From positions 1-10,281 of the forward strand of contig JALZVB010000291.1 in assembly GCA_023300835.1 (NCBI GenBank): a stretch of 10,281 bases of DNA. The letters run 5' to 3'. This document shows, in pieces, positions 1 to 8,122 of the stretch. Numbering within the stretch: position 1 is the first letter of the stretch; the number at the start of each line of letters is the position of its first letter. The DNA comes from Saprospiraceae bacterium. GTDB taxonomy: Bacteria; Bacteroidota; Bacteroidia; Chitinophagales; Saprospiraceae. Made by a program: the position numbers and the translations under genes. Below the pieces are notes generated by a model. The model had not been told where the DNA came from. It did not search any database and was given only the letters and a program-made list of their open reading frames with translations.

Positions 1-1311
1 CACATTACCTAAAGATGTCGCTACTGCACCAGCAGCACTTAACAACGGTGACTCAACATCACCAAGTATAAAAGTCATGATAAAAGTCCCTATCACAAAT
101 GTCACCAAGTATAATAGCAAGAAAACTAATATATGGGTAAGTATTCTTGGTTTTACTATTCTTTCATCTATACGCATTCTTATCAGGCTATTGGGATGGA
201 GTAGTCTTTTAAATTCAAGAAATGAGTTTTTAGCAAACACTAAGTGTCTGATTATTTTTATACCTCCTGAAGTAGATCCTGCACAACCTCCAACAAATAA
301 AAGACTAAAAAAGAAAAGAGTAACAATAGCATGCCAAGCTGTATAATCTACTGAAACATATCCCGTAGTCGTTATCATAGAAATAACTTGAAAGCTTGAC
401 TCTCGAAAAGATTTCTCCCATGTAGAATCTGAAAAGTAATAGGATGAAAAGGTTACAAAAGCAATAGATGAGAGAACGACAGTAAAATAAGATTTGAACT
501 CATCACTAGACAGAACCTTAGAAAACCTGCCTTTAATACTTGCGTATATTAGTGAATAATTTATTCCTGCTATAAACATAAAAATCATAATAGTATACTG
601 GATAGTTGCTGAGAAATCCATCATGCTACTGTTCTTAGTTGAAAACCCTCCTGTTGCAATTGTTGTTAATCCATGGTTGACGGCATCAAATAGTGTCATG
701 CCTTCCATCCTTAATATTGTAATAAGTAAGAAAGTGAGGGATACGTATAGAAGCCATAGTCGCTTAGCTGTTTCTTTTATTCTAGGATGTATCTTATTGG
801 ATGTAGGGCCCGGAGATTCGGCTACAAATAATTCAACGCCTCCTATACCCAGTATTGGAAAAATAGCAACCGTCAGAACGATTATACCCATGCCTCCAAT
901 CCATTGTGTGAGCGATCTCCATAATAGAATAGGCTGTGATAATGCTTCAATATCATTGAAGATAGTAGCTCCTGTCGTTGTAAGTCCAGAGACGCTTTCA
1001 AAGAGAGCATCAGGGATACTCGTCCCATCACATTCAAAAATGTAAGGTAGTGCAGAAAAAATACATGTAAATAACCACGCTGATACGACGACGAGGTATC
1101 CCTCTCGTTTACCTATGTTTTTCGCAGCGTCCCTTGATGATAACCACATAGCGCTGCCAGCAGCAGAAGTAATAACTGCTGATGCCATTAAACCGATTGT
1201 AGCGCTTGATGATGTGCAGAAAGCGAATACTAGCGGAATTAACATGAGGGCTCCTACGATAACTAATATTACCCCTAAAACATTTAATACAAGACGGTAA
1301 TTGGTCTTCAT
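1..1311 (-). CDS. trkH: TrkH family potassium uptake membrane subunit, C-terminus cut by window edge
   Basis: Integral membrane subunit of a Trk/Ktr-type potassium uptake system, working with the cytosolic TrkA encoded just upstream. The minus-strand frame is open without a stop from the ATG at 1311-1309 to the window edge, giving 437 residues. TrkH proteins usually have about 480-500, so roughly 45-60 C-terminal residues lie outside the window. The fold is four repeated membrane-pore-membrane units, and the filter segments are visible: TTTGA at 111-115, TTIATGG at 216-222, TTTGY at 314-318, and the start of the fourth, TSLGN, at 432-436. Hydrophobic helices surround each. The start codon overlaps the trkA stop in a TAATG, which fixes the start and suggests translational coupling. 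No frameshift or internal stop was seen. Family assignment is very secure; the ion preference (potassium, possibly sodium-coupled) is family knowledge. Confidence 0.95.
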   Translation of the reverse strand, partial: MKTNYRLVLNVLGVILVIVGALMLIPLVFAFCTSSSATIGLMASAVITSAAGSAMWLSSRDAAKNIGKREGYLVVVSAWLFTCIFSALPYIFECDGTSIPDALFESVSGLTTTGATIFNDIEALSQPILLWRSLTQWIGGMGIIVLTVAIFPILGIGGVELFVAESPGPTSNKIHPRIKETAKRLWLLYVSLTFLLITILRMEGMTLFDAVNHGLTTIATGGFSTKNSSMMDFSATIQYTIMIFMFIAGINYSLIYASIKGRFSKVLSSDEFKSYFTVVLSSIAFVTFSSYYFSDSTWEKSFRESSFQVISMITTTGYVSVDYTAWHAIVTLFFFSLLFVGGCAGSTSGGIKIIRHLVFAKNSFLEFKRLLHPNSLIRMRIDERIVKPRILTHILVFLLLYLVTFVIGTFIMTFILGDVESPLLSAAGAVATSLGNV

Positions 1312-2651
1312 TATTTAAATATATTTTCAACTGTCTTAATAGCTTGTGGAAGTGCGAACACGATCACTTTATCTTTCAGTTGAAGCTTAAATTCACCAGT
1401 TGGAATTATACTGCTTTCATTTCTTATTACCCCAGCAACGATACAAGCTTCAGGTAATTTGAGTTCATTAATCCTATGTGTGGTAACGCGATTAGATTTA
1501 GATATTTCGAATTCAATTATCTCAGCCTCCACACCGTGCAGTGTAGCTATCGCTTCCACTTTTCCTTTTCTTACGTATCTGAAAATATTATTTGCAGTAA
1601 TTAACTTCTTGTTTATTATAGTATCGATTCCGATGTTCTGAGATATGTGGGTATATAGTTCATTGTCTACAAGTGCGATGGTTTTGTATACACCATATTC
1701 TTCTGCAACAAGAGAAGACAATATATTTACCTCTGAATCAGGTGTCAATGCGATAAAGGCATCCATGTTTGCGATACCTTCCTCTTGTAGAGACTCTTTG
1801 TTATTCGGATCAGCAATAGTAACAAGTACATGATTTAATTCTTTTACAAATTTGTTTCCGTGCTTCTTATTTTTCATAATCACGGTAACATTATATTTAT
1901 CCTGTAATACTTTAGCTGTTCTCATAGCCAATGGCGTATCACCGATAATCATAATGTTTTTTATTTCTTTAGATTGCTTTCCTAAGAACGGTGTAATTTT
2001 ATCAATAGATTTAGTCGTAAGACTCATGTATAAATGGTCTCCTTTTCTTAACTCTGTACGACCCTTAGGAATTATAGTGACGTGATCTCTCAATAAGGCT
2101 ACTCCTCTAAAAGTAATGTCTCGTTGGTTTTTAAAAATATCCGAAACCTTAGTTCCAATTAGTCTAGAGTTGTTGTCTATAGTGAATCCAACAATAGATA
2201 TTTTCCCATTTTCAAATTCAAAAATATCTGTAAGTGAAGCTCTGTTAATCAGCCTTTTTATTTCATTGGCTGCGAAATTATGTGGGCAGATAATTTTATC
2301 TATTCCGATTTTTGAGAAATATTCTTTTTGTTCTTTTGATAGATATTCAATGTTGTCTACTCTTGCTATTGTTCGCTTGGCCCCTTTTTGTTTGGCCAAT
2401 ATAGCTGTTAGTAAATTTGTTTCCTGAGAGGTTGTGACGGCTATAAATAGATCTGCTTTACCTACGTTGGCATCCTTCAGAGTATTGATAGATGCGGCAT
2501 CACCTGAGATAGTCATGACATCAAGTTTGCCAGAAATTGATTCTAATAATTCTTCTTCATTATCAATAAGCGTAATGTCTTGATTTTCCTTGGAAAGTAA
2601 TTGAGCCAAATGGTAACCTATAGATCCTGCTCCAGCGATGACTATTTTCAT
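1311..2651 (-). CDS. trkA: TrkA, NAD-binding regulatory subunit of the Trk potassium transporter
   Basis: Peripheral cytosolic protein that gates TrkH in response to bound nucleotide. At 446 residues it has the full bacterial TrkA layout of two tandem RCK units: RCK_N about 1-120, RCK_C about 135-225, a second RCK_N about 231-345 and a second RCK_C about 365-446. The first Rossmann domain has a good dinucleotide-binding loop, GAGSIG at 7-12, and the acidic residue after strand 2 (LIDNEE, D30). The second domain has GDTPLA at 237-242 where a GxGxxG loop is expected, and VIMKNKK in place of the acidic strand-2 end, so it may not bind NAD in the usual way. The upstream helicase gene ends 51 bp before this start, on the same strand, and could share a transcript. 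The stop overlaps the trkH ATG. Confidence 0.95.
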   Translation of the reverse strand: MKIVIAGAGSIGYHLAQLLSKENQDITLIDNEEELLESISGKLDVMTISGDAASINTLKDANVGKADLFIAVTTSQETNLLTAILAKQKGAKRTIARVDNIEYLSKEQKEYFSKIGIDKIICPHNFAANEIKRLINRASLTDIFEFENGKISIVGFTIDNNSRLIGTKVSDIFKNQRDITFRGVALLRDHVTIIPKGRTELRKGDHLYMSLTTKSIDKITPFLGKQSKEIKNIMIIGDTPLAMRTAKVLQDKYNVTVIMKNKKHGNKFVKELNHVLVTIADPNNKESLQEEGIANMDAFIALTPDSEVNILSSLVAEEYGVYKTIALVDNELYTHISQNIGIDTIINKKLITANNIFRYVRKGKVEAIATLHGVEAEIIEFEISKSNRVTTHRINELKLPEACIVAGVIRNESSIIPTGEFKLQLKDKVIVFALPQAIKTVENIFK

Positions 2652-2661
2652 GTTATTTTAT

Positions 2662-2674
2662 AAGTAAATTACTT
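2662..2674. repeat. Short perfect palindrome between the helicase gene and trkA
   Basis: AAGTAAATTACTT has 6-bp arms around a single central base, 11 bp upstream of the trkA start. It could be a small operator or only AT-rich chance. There is no experimental or comparative support in the window. Confidence 0.3.
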
Positions 2675-2702
2675 GAGGTGTTTTTAGTAACGGTGGAGTG
2701 AT

Positions 2703-4976
2703 CTAGTCCAATATTTGTAGTCTTGCATATTGTAAAAGGATGCGTTTCTCAGGACTATTGACGGACTCAAACTTTATAGTAGCCAATTTTTTCTTTTCGT
2801 CCATTGATAAAATTTTACCTGGACCAAATCTTTTGTGTAAAACTCTCATCCCTACTTCTATATCTTTTATAGGGCTCGGTACAAAGTTTTCTGGCTCAGC
2901 TATATGAGTAGGTTTATTTCTTGCCTTACCTAAGCCCGCTGATACTTTACGTGGTGTTTTACCAAATGATTTTCTCTTAAATGAAAAAGCACTAGAGTCT
3001 AAATTTTCTTCTGATATTTCTTCCAAAAATCGGCTGGAATCATTTTCAACCAGGTTGCCATATTGATACCTTGAATTAGCACAAGACAGTGTTAGTAATT
3101 CCTTAGCTCTTGTTATGGCTACGTAAAATAGACGCCTTTCTTCATCAAGTTGCTGAGGAGAAGACATAGACATAAATGAAGGAAATAAATTCTCTTCTAG
3201 TCCTACAACAAAAACAGAACGGTACTCCAGCCCTTTGGCAGCATGGACTGACAACAGGGTTATATGATCATCGTCCTCTGATTCTTTATCTGCCTGTGTC
3301 ATGAGTGAAATGGTCTGGAGAAAACTTGATAGCGAGCGATCAAGATTGTTCTCGTCTTCACCTAGGGCAACTTCATCCGAATCTGTAAATTCCTTTATAC
3401 CATCTATCAAGGCATTGATGTTATCTATTCTTCCTTTGGACTCAAGTGTATTTTCAGCTTTATAGGCTTCTATAATACCTGATTTCTTTATGATATAGCT
3501 TGCCGCTTCAAAGGCATCCTGTTTCTGAGCCTTTTCTTTGGAAGCTGATACAATAGTATAAAAAAGCTTCATTGACTTACTGGCCCTTGCGGTAAAGTTT
3601 ATGAGCCCAATACTATCCCACATGGAAGTATTGTCTTGGTCTGCTTGTTTAGTTAACAAGGCAACTGTGCTATTCCCAATTCCTCTTTTAGGATAATTAA
3701 TGACTCTTTTTAGAGCTTCATCATCGTTAGAGTTTGTCGACAACCGCAGATAAGCTATAACATCTTTTATCTCCTTACGCTGATAGAAAGATAGTCCTCC
3801 GTATATACGGTAAGGTATATTTTGTCTACGGAGATGTTCTTCAAAAACTCTTGATTGCGCATTCGTTCTGTATAGAATTGCGATTTCTGTATTGGGTATA
3901 TTATATCTATTCTTTTGCTCTATGATATCACTGGCTACACGTCTGCCTTCTTCGACATCAGTCATGGCTCTTACGAGCTTTATTTTATTTCCTTCTTCTA
4001 GATCTGTCCATATCTTTTTTGGGATCTGGTTGGCATTATTACTTATGACTTGATTTGCAGCAGCTACTATATGCTTGGTAGAACGATAATTTTGCTCTAG
4101 TTTGAATGTTTTAACTTGAGGATAATCTTTCCCGAATTGTAAGATATTATCAATAGTCGCTCCTCTAAACGAGTAGATACTCTGCGCATCATCTCCTACG
4201 ATACATACATTTCTCGTACTGCTGGCCCCATTGGTAAATAATTTGAGAATCTCGTATTGTAAGACATTGGTATCTTGGAACTCATCTACTAGAAAGTATT
4301 TAAACTTCTCCTGATACTTAGCTCTTACATTATCAGGGTTCATGTGCAACAACCTGAACATATGCAGCAGCAGATCATCAAAGTCCATGGCGCCTGCCTT
4401 CTTACATTTGTTAAGATATTTTTCATAGATAACATGTATCATAGGACGCTTATTCATTGTGTCCAGACCCATATAATCTTCATTGTTAGCATAAGCTTTA
4501 GGTGAGATCAGATTACTCTTAGCGGCTGATATTCTTGATCTCACAACACTATTGATGTAAACCTTAGGGTCTAAGCCCATTGTTTTAGTGATTTCATTTA
4601 CGAGACTTTTACAGTCATCTGTGTCATATATGGTAAAGTCATTGGGGTAACCAATTTTAGGCGCTTCTATCCTTAGTATCTTGCAGAAGACGGAGTGAAA
4701 AGTACCTGCCCAAACTTTGTTAGCTGAAGGTCCTATTACTTTTTCTATCCTCTCCTTCATTTCTTTAGCGGCCTTATTGGTAAAGGTCAATGCTAATACT
4801 TGCCATGGCGGGACCCCTGACTTGATAATATGCGCTATTCTGTAGGTAAGAACCCTTGTTTTGCCCGATCCTGGACCTGCAATCACCATGACTGGACCAT
4901 TAATAGTGGTTACGGCTTGTCTCTGTATCTTGTTTAACTCATCTAGGTAGTCGGTATTCTGTTCTGGGCTCTCCAT
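2703..4976 (-). CDS. uvrD: UvrD/PcrA-type superfamily 1A 3'-5' DNA helicase
   Basis: ATP-dependent DNA helicase of the UvrD/PcrA/Rep group, which acts in the cytoplasm in nucleotide excision and mismatch repair and in clearing protein or recombinase from DNA. Taking the ATG at 4976 gives 757 residues. All SF1A motifs are present: Walker A GPGSGKT at 34-40, motif Ia LTFTNKAAKEM at 63-73, GTFHS at 91-95, Walker B VDEFQDT at 230-236, motif III GDDAQSIYSFRGA at 261-273, motif IV QNYRST at 295-300, motif V LLSVHAAKGLE at 574-584 and motif VI EERRLFYVAITRAKE at 612-626. The last 50 or so residues (VGMRVLHKRFGPGKI onward) match the Tudor-like C-terminal domain of PcrA/UvrD. A TTG at 5018 would add 14 residues; I prefer the ATG because family proteins start shortly before the LNxxQ motif. 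Whether it is called uvrD or pcrA is a naming choice. It is the first gene of a likely helicase-trkA-trkH run. Confidence 0.93.
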   Translation of the reverse strand: MESPEQNTDYLDELNKIQRQAVTTINGPVMVIAGPGSGKTRVLTYRIAHIIKSGVPPWQVLALTFTNKAAKEMKERIEKVIGPSANKVWAGTFHSVFCKILRIEAPKIGYPNDFTIYDTDDCKSLVNEITKTMGLDPKVYINSVVRSRISAAKSNLISPKAYANNEDYMGLDTMNKRPMIHVIYEKYLNKCKKAGAMDFDDLLLHMFRLLHMNPDNVRAKYQEKFKYFLVDEFQDTNVLQYEILKLFTNGASSTRNVCIVGDDAQSIYSFRGATIDNILQFGKDYPQVKTFKLEQNYRSTKHIVAAANQVISNNANQIPKKIWTDLEEGNKIKLVRAMTDVEEGRRVASDIIEQKNRYNIPNTEIAILYRTNAQSRVFEEHLRRQNIPYRIYGGLSFYQRKEIKDVIAYLRLSTNSNDDEALKRVINYPKRGIGNSTVALLTKQADQDNTSMWDSIGLINFTARASKSMKLFYTIVSASKEKAQKQDAFEAASYIIKKSGIIEAYKAENTLESKGRIDNINALIDGIKEFTDSDEVALGEDENNLDRSLSSFLQTISLMTQADKESEDDDHITLLSVHAAKGLEYRSVFVVGLEENLFPSFMSMSSPQQLDEERRLFYVAITRAKELLTLSCANSRYQYGNLVENDSSRFLEEISEENLDSSAFSFKRKSFGKTPRKVSAGLGKARNKPTHIAEPENFVPSPIKDIEVGMRVLHKRFGPGKILSMDEKKKLATIKFESVNSPEKRILLQYARLQILD

Positions 4977-5121
4977 AGATCGGCAAATTTCTACTTTTTT
5001 GATTTGTTTCGAGTCCAAATCAAGATTAATTCATCACTAATAATTCTCGCCTAGCTAAAACGCCATTGTAAAGCGCATTTGTACATTCATTTTCACTATT
5101 TTTAAGGAAACATACCATACT

Positions 5122-5880
5122 TTGATACGACTTCTGAGTGAATTTTATAGCTTCTTGTGTAATCCTATTTATAATTATAGGCATGATAACCCATTGACTA
5201 ACAATGAGATCATTAAGCTGTTTTTATGTGTATTTTTTTTCGGTATGCTCGGTTCTTCTATCATATTAGGAGCTGTTGGAATTGATGAAATTCCACATGC
5301 GATGAATGATATGATGGATACGATGCCTATGCCTATGATTTTCTTAGTGGCTGTTGTTGTCGCACCAGTTGTAGAAGAGTTGCTCTTTAGACTGCACTTA
5401 AAGTATAAACCTTTGATGTTCTTGTTTTTATTGATTTCAACTGTAACTACTGTTTTACTTATAACAGGCGAGAGTTTTGGTGATATGATTGATCCAAACT
5501 CTGTATTTCCTGATTTGAAATTTAGAGCTCCATTGATTCCACTTCTTACGCTATCCGCCGCTAGTCTTTTATTTTTCACTTATTTTCTTTCGAAGCCGTT
5601 TAGAGCTTGGATTGACAAAGTTCTTACTAAGTATTTTGGAATCCCCTTCTATGCAACAGTTGCAATTTTTGCTTTTGTGCATGTTTTCAATTTCGAGTTA
5701 CCTCCAGATATGTGGTACTATGGGCCATTATTGGTATTACCACAGCTTATAATTGGACTTCTGTTGGGTTATGTTAGGGTAAGAAATAGCGTTTTTGATA
5801 GTATGCTGGTACATGGTATGAATAATTCAATTCCTATATTCATTATGATATATATGAAATACGCTGGGATAGAGATGTAG
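5122..5880 (+). CDS. CPBP family intramembrane glutamic endopeptidase (CAAX-protease-like)
   Basis: Multi-pass membrane protein of the CPBP/Abi family, relatives of the Rce1 CAAX prenyl protease. Bacterial members cleave in the membrane, and most have unknown substrates. The 252 residues show about seven hydrophobic segments (roughly 28-51, 72-84, 96-116, 138-156, 174-190, 203-218, 226-245). The three active-site signatures are intact: EELLFR at 85-90 (E85, E86, R90), FAFVH at 183-187 (H187), and HGMNN at 231-235 (H231, N235), so an active enzyme is expected. The segment between the first two motifs is long (over 90 residues) and includes a polar loop near 117-136. The first codon is TTG; no in-frame ATG occurs before residue 42, inside the first helix. 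AAGGAA at 5104-5109 could be a ribosome site, 12 nt upstream. The frame stays open upstream to 5059, so the start is uncertain by some residues. It is divergent from the helicase gene. Confidence 0.88.
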   Translation: MIRLLSEFYSFLCNPIYNYRHDNPLTNNEIIKLFLCVFFFGMLGSSIILGAVGIDEIPHAMNDMMDTMPMPMIFLVAVVVAPVVEELLFRLHLKYKPLMFLFLLISTVTTVLLITGESFGDMIDPNSVFPDLKFRAPLIPLLTLSAASLLFFTYFLSKPFRAWIDKVLTKYFGIPFYATVAIFAFVHVFNFELPPDMWYYGPLLVLPQLIIGLLLGYVRVRNSVFDSMLVHGMNNSIPIFIMIYMKYAGIEM

Positions 5881-5956
5881 CACATCATTGTGATTTGTAC
5901 AAAGCTCATTAATTACACATGATAAAACCTTATCCAGGTTAGCTTGTTTATTTCCC

Positions 5957-5970
5957 CTTAAGGCCTTAAG
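5957..5970. repeat. Perfect 14-bp palindrome in the gap between the protease and DoxX-like genes
   Basis: CTTAAGGCCTTAAG is a perfect self-complementary site with no central spacer, about 75 bp after the protease stop and 70 bp before the DoxX-like start. With no loop it is more likely a protein-binding site than a terminator. TTTT follows on the + strand, so a weak terminator role cannot be excluded. Confidence 0.4.
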
Positions 5971-6041
5971 ATTTTAACATTATTTGCGTTCTTTGCTGAT
6001 AAGTTTAGAGATACTTATTACCTCATAACTCCCAATAATAT

Positions 6042-6464
6042 ATGATCAGAAACATTCCTGACCTCCTTGGAAGAATACTAATTGGTTTATTCTTTTTTGT
6101 AGAGGCAATTGACATAATTGTTTATTTCGAAGAACATAGAACGACATTGTCTAATTACGGTATTGGCGTTGCGCATACGTTTTTGCTTGTATCAGCAACT
6201 ATAATACTGCTGTTAGGAGCTCTTATGGTGATTTCAGGTTATTTCGCCCGTCTCGGTGCTCTTTTGTTATTCATATATTGGTTTACGTTTACACTAATAG
6301 TCTATTCTTTTTGGGATGAGCCGGTGGATGCTTCTAAAAACTTACACTTACAATTCTTTATGCGTAACATGGCACTCTGCGGAGGTTTACTTGTTCTTGC
6401 TGCTAATGGTGCAAGAGATTGGGGGGTGAAGCGTATATTTCATGTTTTGAGGTTACCCAAATAA
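6042..6464 (+). CDS. DoxX-like small membrane protein
   Basis: A 140-residue inner-membrane protein with four predicted helices (about 8-28, 44-66, 69-91, 105-122), matching the four-helix DoxX/DoxD-like family. The N-terminal LLGRILIGLFFFVEAIDII pattern, the glycine-rich second helix (LLLGALMVISGYFARLGALLLF) and the C-terminal helix preceded by KNLHLQFFMRN are typical. Relatives are linked in some bacteria to redox or thiol stress or to quinone-linked oxidation, but most have no known function, and nothing here identifies a substrate. It ends 7 bp before the YjjG-like gene, so the two are probably one transcript. TAAGTTTA at 6000-6007 is one base from the Bacteroidota -7 element but has no well-spaced -33 TTTG, so I do not call a promoter. 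Confidence 0.85.
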   Translation: MIRNIPDLLGRILIGLFFFVEAIDIIVYFEEHRTTLSNYGIGVAHTFLLVSATIILLLGALMVISGYFARLGALLLFIYWFTFTLIVYSFWDEPVDASKNLHLQFFMRNMALCGGLLVLAANGARDWGVKRIFHVLRLPK

Positions 6465-6471
6465 AATTGAA

Positions 6472-7161
6472 ATGAAAGGAAAGAAATACGAATGGCTTTA
6501 TTTTGATTTAGATAATACGATCTTAGACTTCGATGCGAGCTCAGAATTGGCTTTCTATGAAATGTTCACAGGGATGGGCTTGTCATTGACTGCAGTTGAT
6601 TTTGCAGCCTATAAAAAGATTAATAGAGGGGTTTGGGATAAGTTGGATAAAGGTTTAATCGATCACAATATTGTTAAAGCCGAACGTTGGCGTTTATTCC
6701 TCAAGGAACTCAACCATTCTGCTGACCCACTTGTAGTTAATTCACTTTACTTCAGCCATATCAAGAAGAATCCTATTTATGTGAGTGGCGCAGAAAAACT
6801 ACTTTCAGACCTGAAGGGTAATTATAAACTATGTTTAATTACTAATGGAATAGCAGAGGTACAGTGGCCCAGGATCAGGTTAATGGATCTGGAGGCAGTC
6901 TTTGATGAAATCGTAATTTCGGAAGAAGTCGGCATTTCTAAGCCTATGCCTGGGTTTTTTGACCATTGTCAAGAATTGAACGGACATCCTGATAAGGCTG
7001 ATATCCTAATAATAGGGGATACATTAGGGTCTGATATTAAAGGCGGAAACCTGTATGGTATAGATACTTGCTGGTACAATTATCATGGAGAGGTTAATAA
7101 AACTGATATCCAATCTACATACCAGATAGATAAACTGGAGGAACTGTTAGACTTGATTTAG
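6472..7161 (+). CDS. yjjG: YjjG family HAD-type nucleotide 5'-phosphatase
   Basis: Cytosolic phosphatase of the haloacid dehalogenase superfamily. The YjjG group removes phosphate from nucleoside monophosphates, including noncanonical pyrimidine nucleotides, and is thought to clean the nucleotide pool. The 229 residues fit the family length. Catalytic motifs are complete: motif I FDLDNT with nucleophile D12 and acid/base D14, motif II LITNG (T124), motif III lysine in GISKP (K157), and motif IV IIGDTLGSDIKGG with D183 and D188. The helical cap (about 20-95) carries AAYKKINRGVWDKLDKG, the part most like E. coli YjjG. The ATG lies 7 bp after the DoxX-like stop and overlaps a weak purine-rich stretch. 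HAD class and activity are well supported; the exact YjjG assignment rests on cap resemblance recalled from the family. Confidence 0.85.
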   Translation: MKGKKYEWLYFDLDNTILDFDASSELAFYEMFTGMGLSLTAVDFAAYKKINRGVWDKLDKGLIDHNIVKAERWRLFLKELNHSADPLVVNSLYFSHIKKNPIYVSGAEKLLSDLKGNYKLCLITNGIAEVQWPRIRLMDLEAVFDEIVISEEVGISKPMPGFFDHCQELNGHPDKADILIIGDTLGSDIKGGNLYGIDTCWYNYHGEVNKTDIQSTYQIDKLEELLDLI

Positions 7162-7167
7162 GACGTT

Positions 7168-8022
7168 CTACAAGTGTAAATGTTCTCCACAGAACTTGCA
7201 ATGTACAGCATCGTTTTCGTGACCATCTTTGAGACATAGGGAACATACTTGGCTGGTAACTTTAGTACCAGCCTTGAGCTTACTATAGTTAGAAAGTTCG
7301 TTTGTTACGATTCCTGTTGGGACTGCGATAACAGCATAACCCATGATCATAATAATAGAAGAGATAAATTGACCCAACGTTGTTGCAGGTGCTATATCAC
7401 CATAACCTACAGTAGTGATGGTAACGATGGCCCAATAGATACTTTTAGGAATACTTGTAAATGCTGGAGAGCCTCCTTCAAAAGTGCTTTCCACCAAGTA
7501 GACGACACTACCAAATATCGTGACCATAACGAGGATAAAAAACGTAAAAACAAGAATCTTATCTCTAGACTGTTTTAGGGCCTTCATAAGCATTTCTCCC
7601 TCAACGAGGAAATTACCCAGTTTGAATATTCTGAAAACTCTCAATAACCGTACTGCTCTTACGATCATGAGACTCTGAGAACCTACAATAAATAGACTTA
7701 GGTAAGTAGGAAGTATGGATACAAAATCTATTACGCCATAGAAGGATGTAATATATTTTTTGGGACTCTGGACAGTGTATATCCTTACGAGATATTCTAT
7801 CGAGAAAAAGATTGTAAAAATCCATTCTAGAATAACGAACATGTTATGATGATGTTCCTCATATCCTGGCACCGTTTCCATCATGACAACGATGACACTG
7901 GCTAAAATAGCTATCAATAAAACTACATCAAATAATTTTCCGGAAGGCGTATCAGCTTCAAATATGACTGTATACAATTGCCTTCTGAAAGGACTATAGT
8001 TCTGGCTATTTCTTGAATCCAT
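7168..8022 (-). CDS. Voltage-gated-type potassium channel with C-terminal zinc-ribbon-like tail
   Basis: A 284-residue six-helix potassium channel subunit expected to tetramerise in the inner membrane. S1 is about 29-49, S2 62-84, S3 94-113, and S4 117-134, with basic residues every third position (R122, R125, R128, R131, K134), the hallmark of a voltage sensor. S5 is about 156-178, the filter TTVGYGD at 203-209 is the strict potassium signature, and S6 about 217-243 ends in AVPTGIVTNEL. After S6 a short linker leads to CSLC (260-263) and CKFC (275-278), two CxxC pairs 11 residues apart, then GEHLHL; this looks like a small zinc ribbon. The gene converges with the YjjG-like gene, leaving 6 bp between stops. 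A possible Bacteroidota-type promoter lies about 50-80 bp upstream. Channel identity is secure; voltage dependence and metal binding are inferred. Confidence 0.93.
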   Translation of the reverse strand: MDSRNSQNYSPFRRQLYTVIFEADTPSGKLFDVVLLIAILASVIVVMMETVPGYEEHHHNMFVILEWIFTIFFSIEYLVRIYTVQSPKKYITSFYGVIDFVSILPTYLSLFIVGSQSLMIVRAVRLLRVFRIFKLGNFLVEGEMLMKALKQSRDKILVFTFFILVMVTIFGSVVYLVESTFEGGSPAFTSIPKSIYWAIVTITTVGYGDIAPATTLGQFISSIIMIMGYAVIAVPTGIVTNELSNYSKLKAGTKVTSQVCSLCLKDGHENDAVHCKFCGEHLHL

Positions 8023-8074
8023 TATGATTCGATCTGACTTATTTAAATTTGGAAATATTAGCTTACCGGGAATG

Positions 8075-8103
8075 TAAAACTAAAAAGAAAACTACACATC
8101 AAA
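8075..8103 (-). promoter_or_regulatory. Candidate Bacteroidota-type promoter for the potassium channel gene
   Basis: On the minus strand, TTTG (8103-8100) is followed after 17 bp by TAGTTTTA (8082-8075), one base from the Bacteroidota -7 consensus TAnnTTTG. The implied transcript start is about 45 bases before the ATG at 8022. AT-rich DNA yields such matches by chance, so this is tentative. Confidence 0.3.
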
Positions 8104-8122
8104 AAAGTCATGGGATAATAAT

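Noticed and set aside
623..1045. 140-codon open frame on the + strand
   Set aside because: It lies wholly antisense to trkH, whose four filter motifs and helices are unmistakable; its translation has no recognisable domain.
4977..5018. N-terminal extension of the helicase from a TTG at 5018
   Set aside because: The ATG at 4976 fits the family start better, and the TTG falls within TTGATTTG (5023-5016), one base off a -7 promoter element, though without a proper -33 box.
5041..5064. Possible third copy of the intergenic repeat (CTAGCTAAAACGCC)
   Set aside because: Only short shared words are present; the central stem and flanking pairs of the two clear copies are missing.
5175..5579. 134-codon open frame on the - strand
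   Set aside because: It is antisense to the CPBP protease, including the EELLFR motif region, and its product is low-complexity.
7182..7195. Small hairpin GTTCT/AGAAC near the convergent gene ends
   Set aside because: It has only 5 bp, lies inside the channel coding region and lacks a T-run, so I do not call a terminator.
7249..7578. 109-codon open frame on the + strand, cysteine-rich
   Set aside because: It is the antisense shadow of the potassium-channel filter and S6 region; cysteines arise from the complementary reading.
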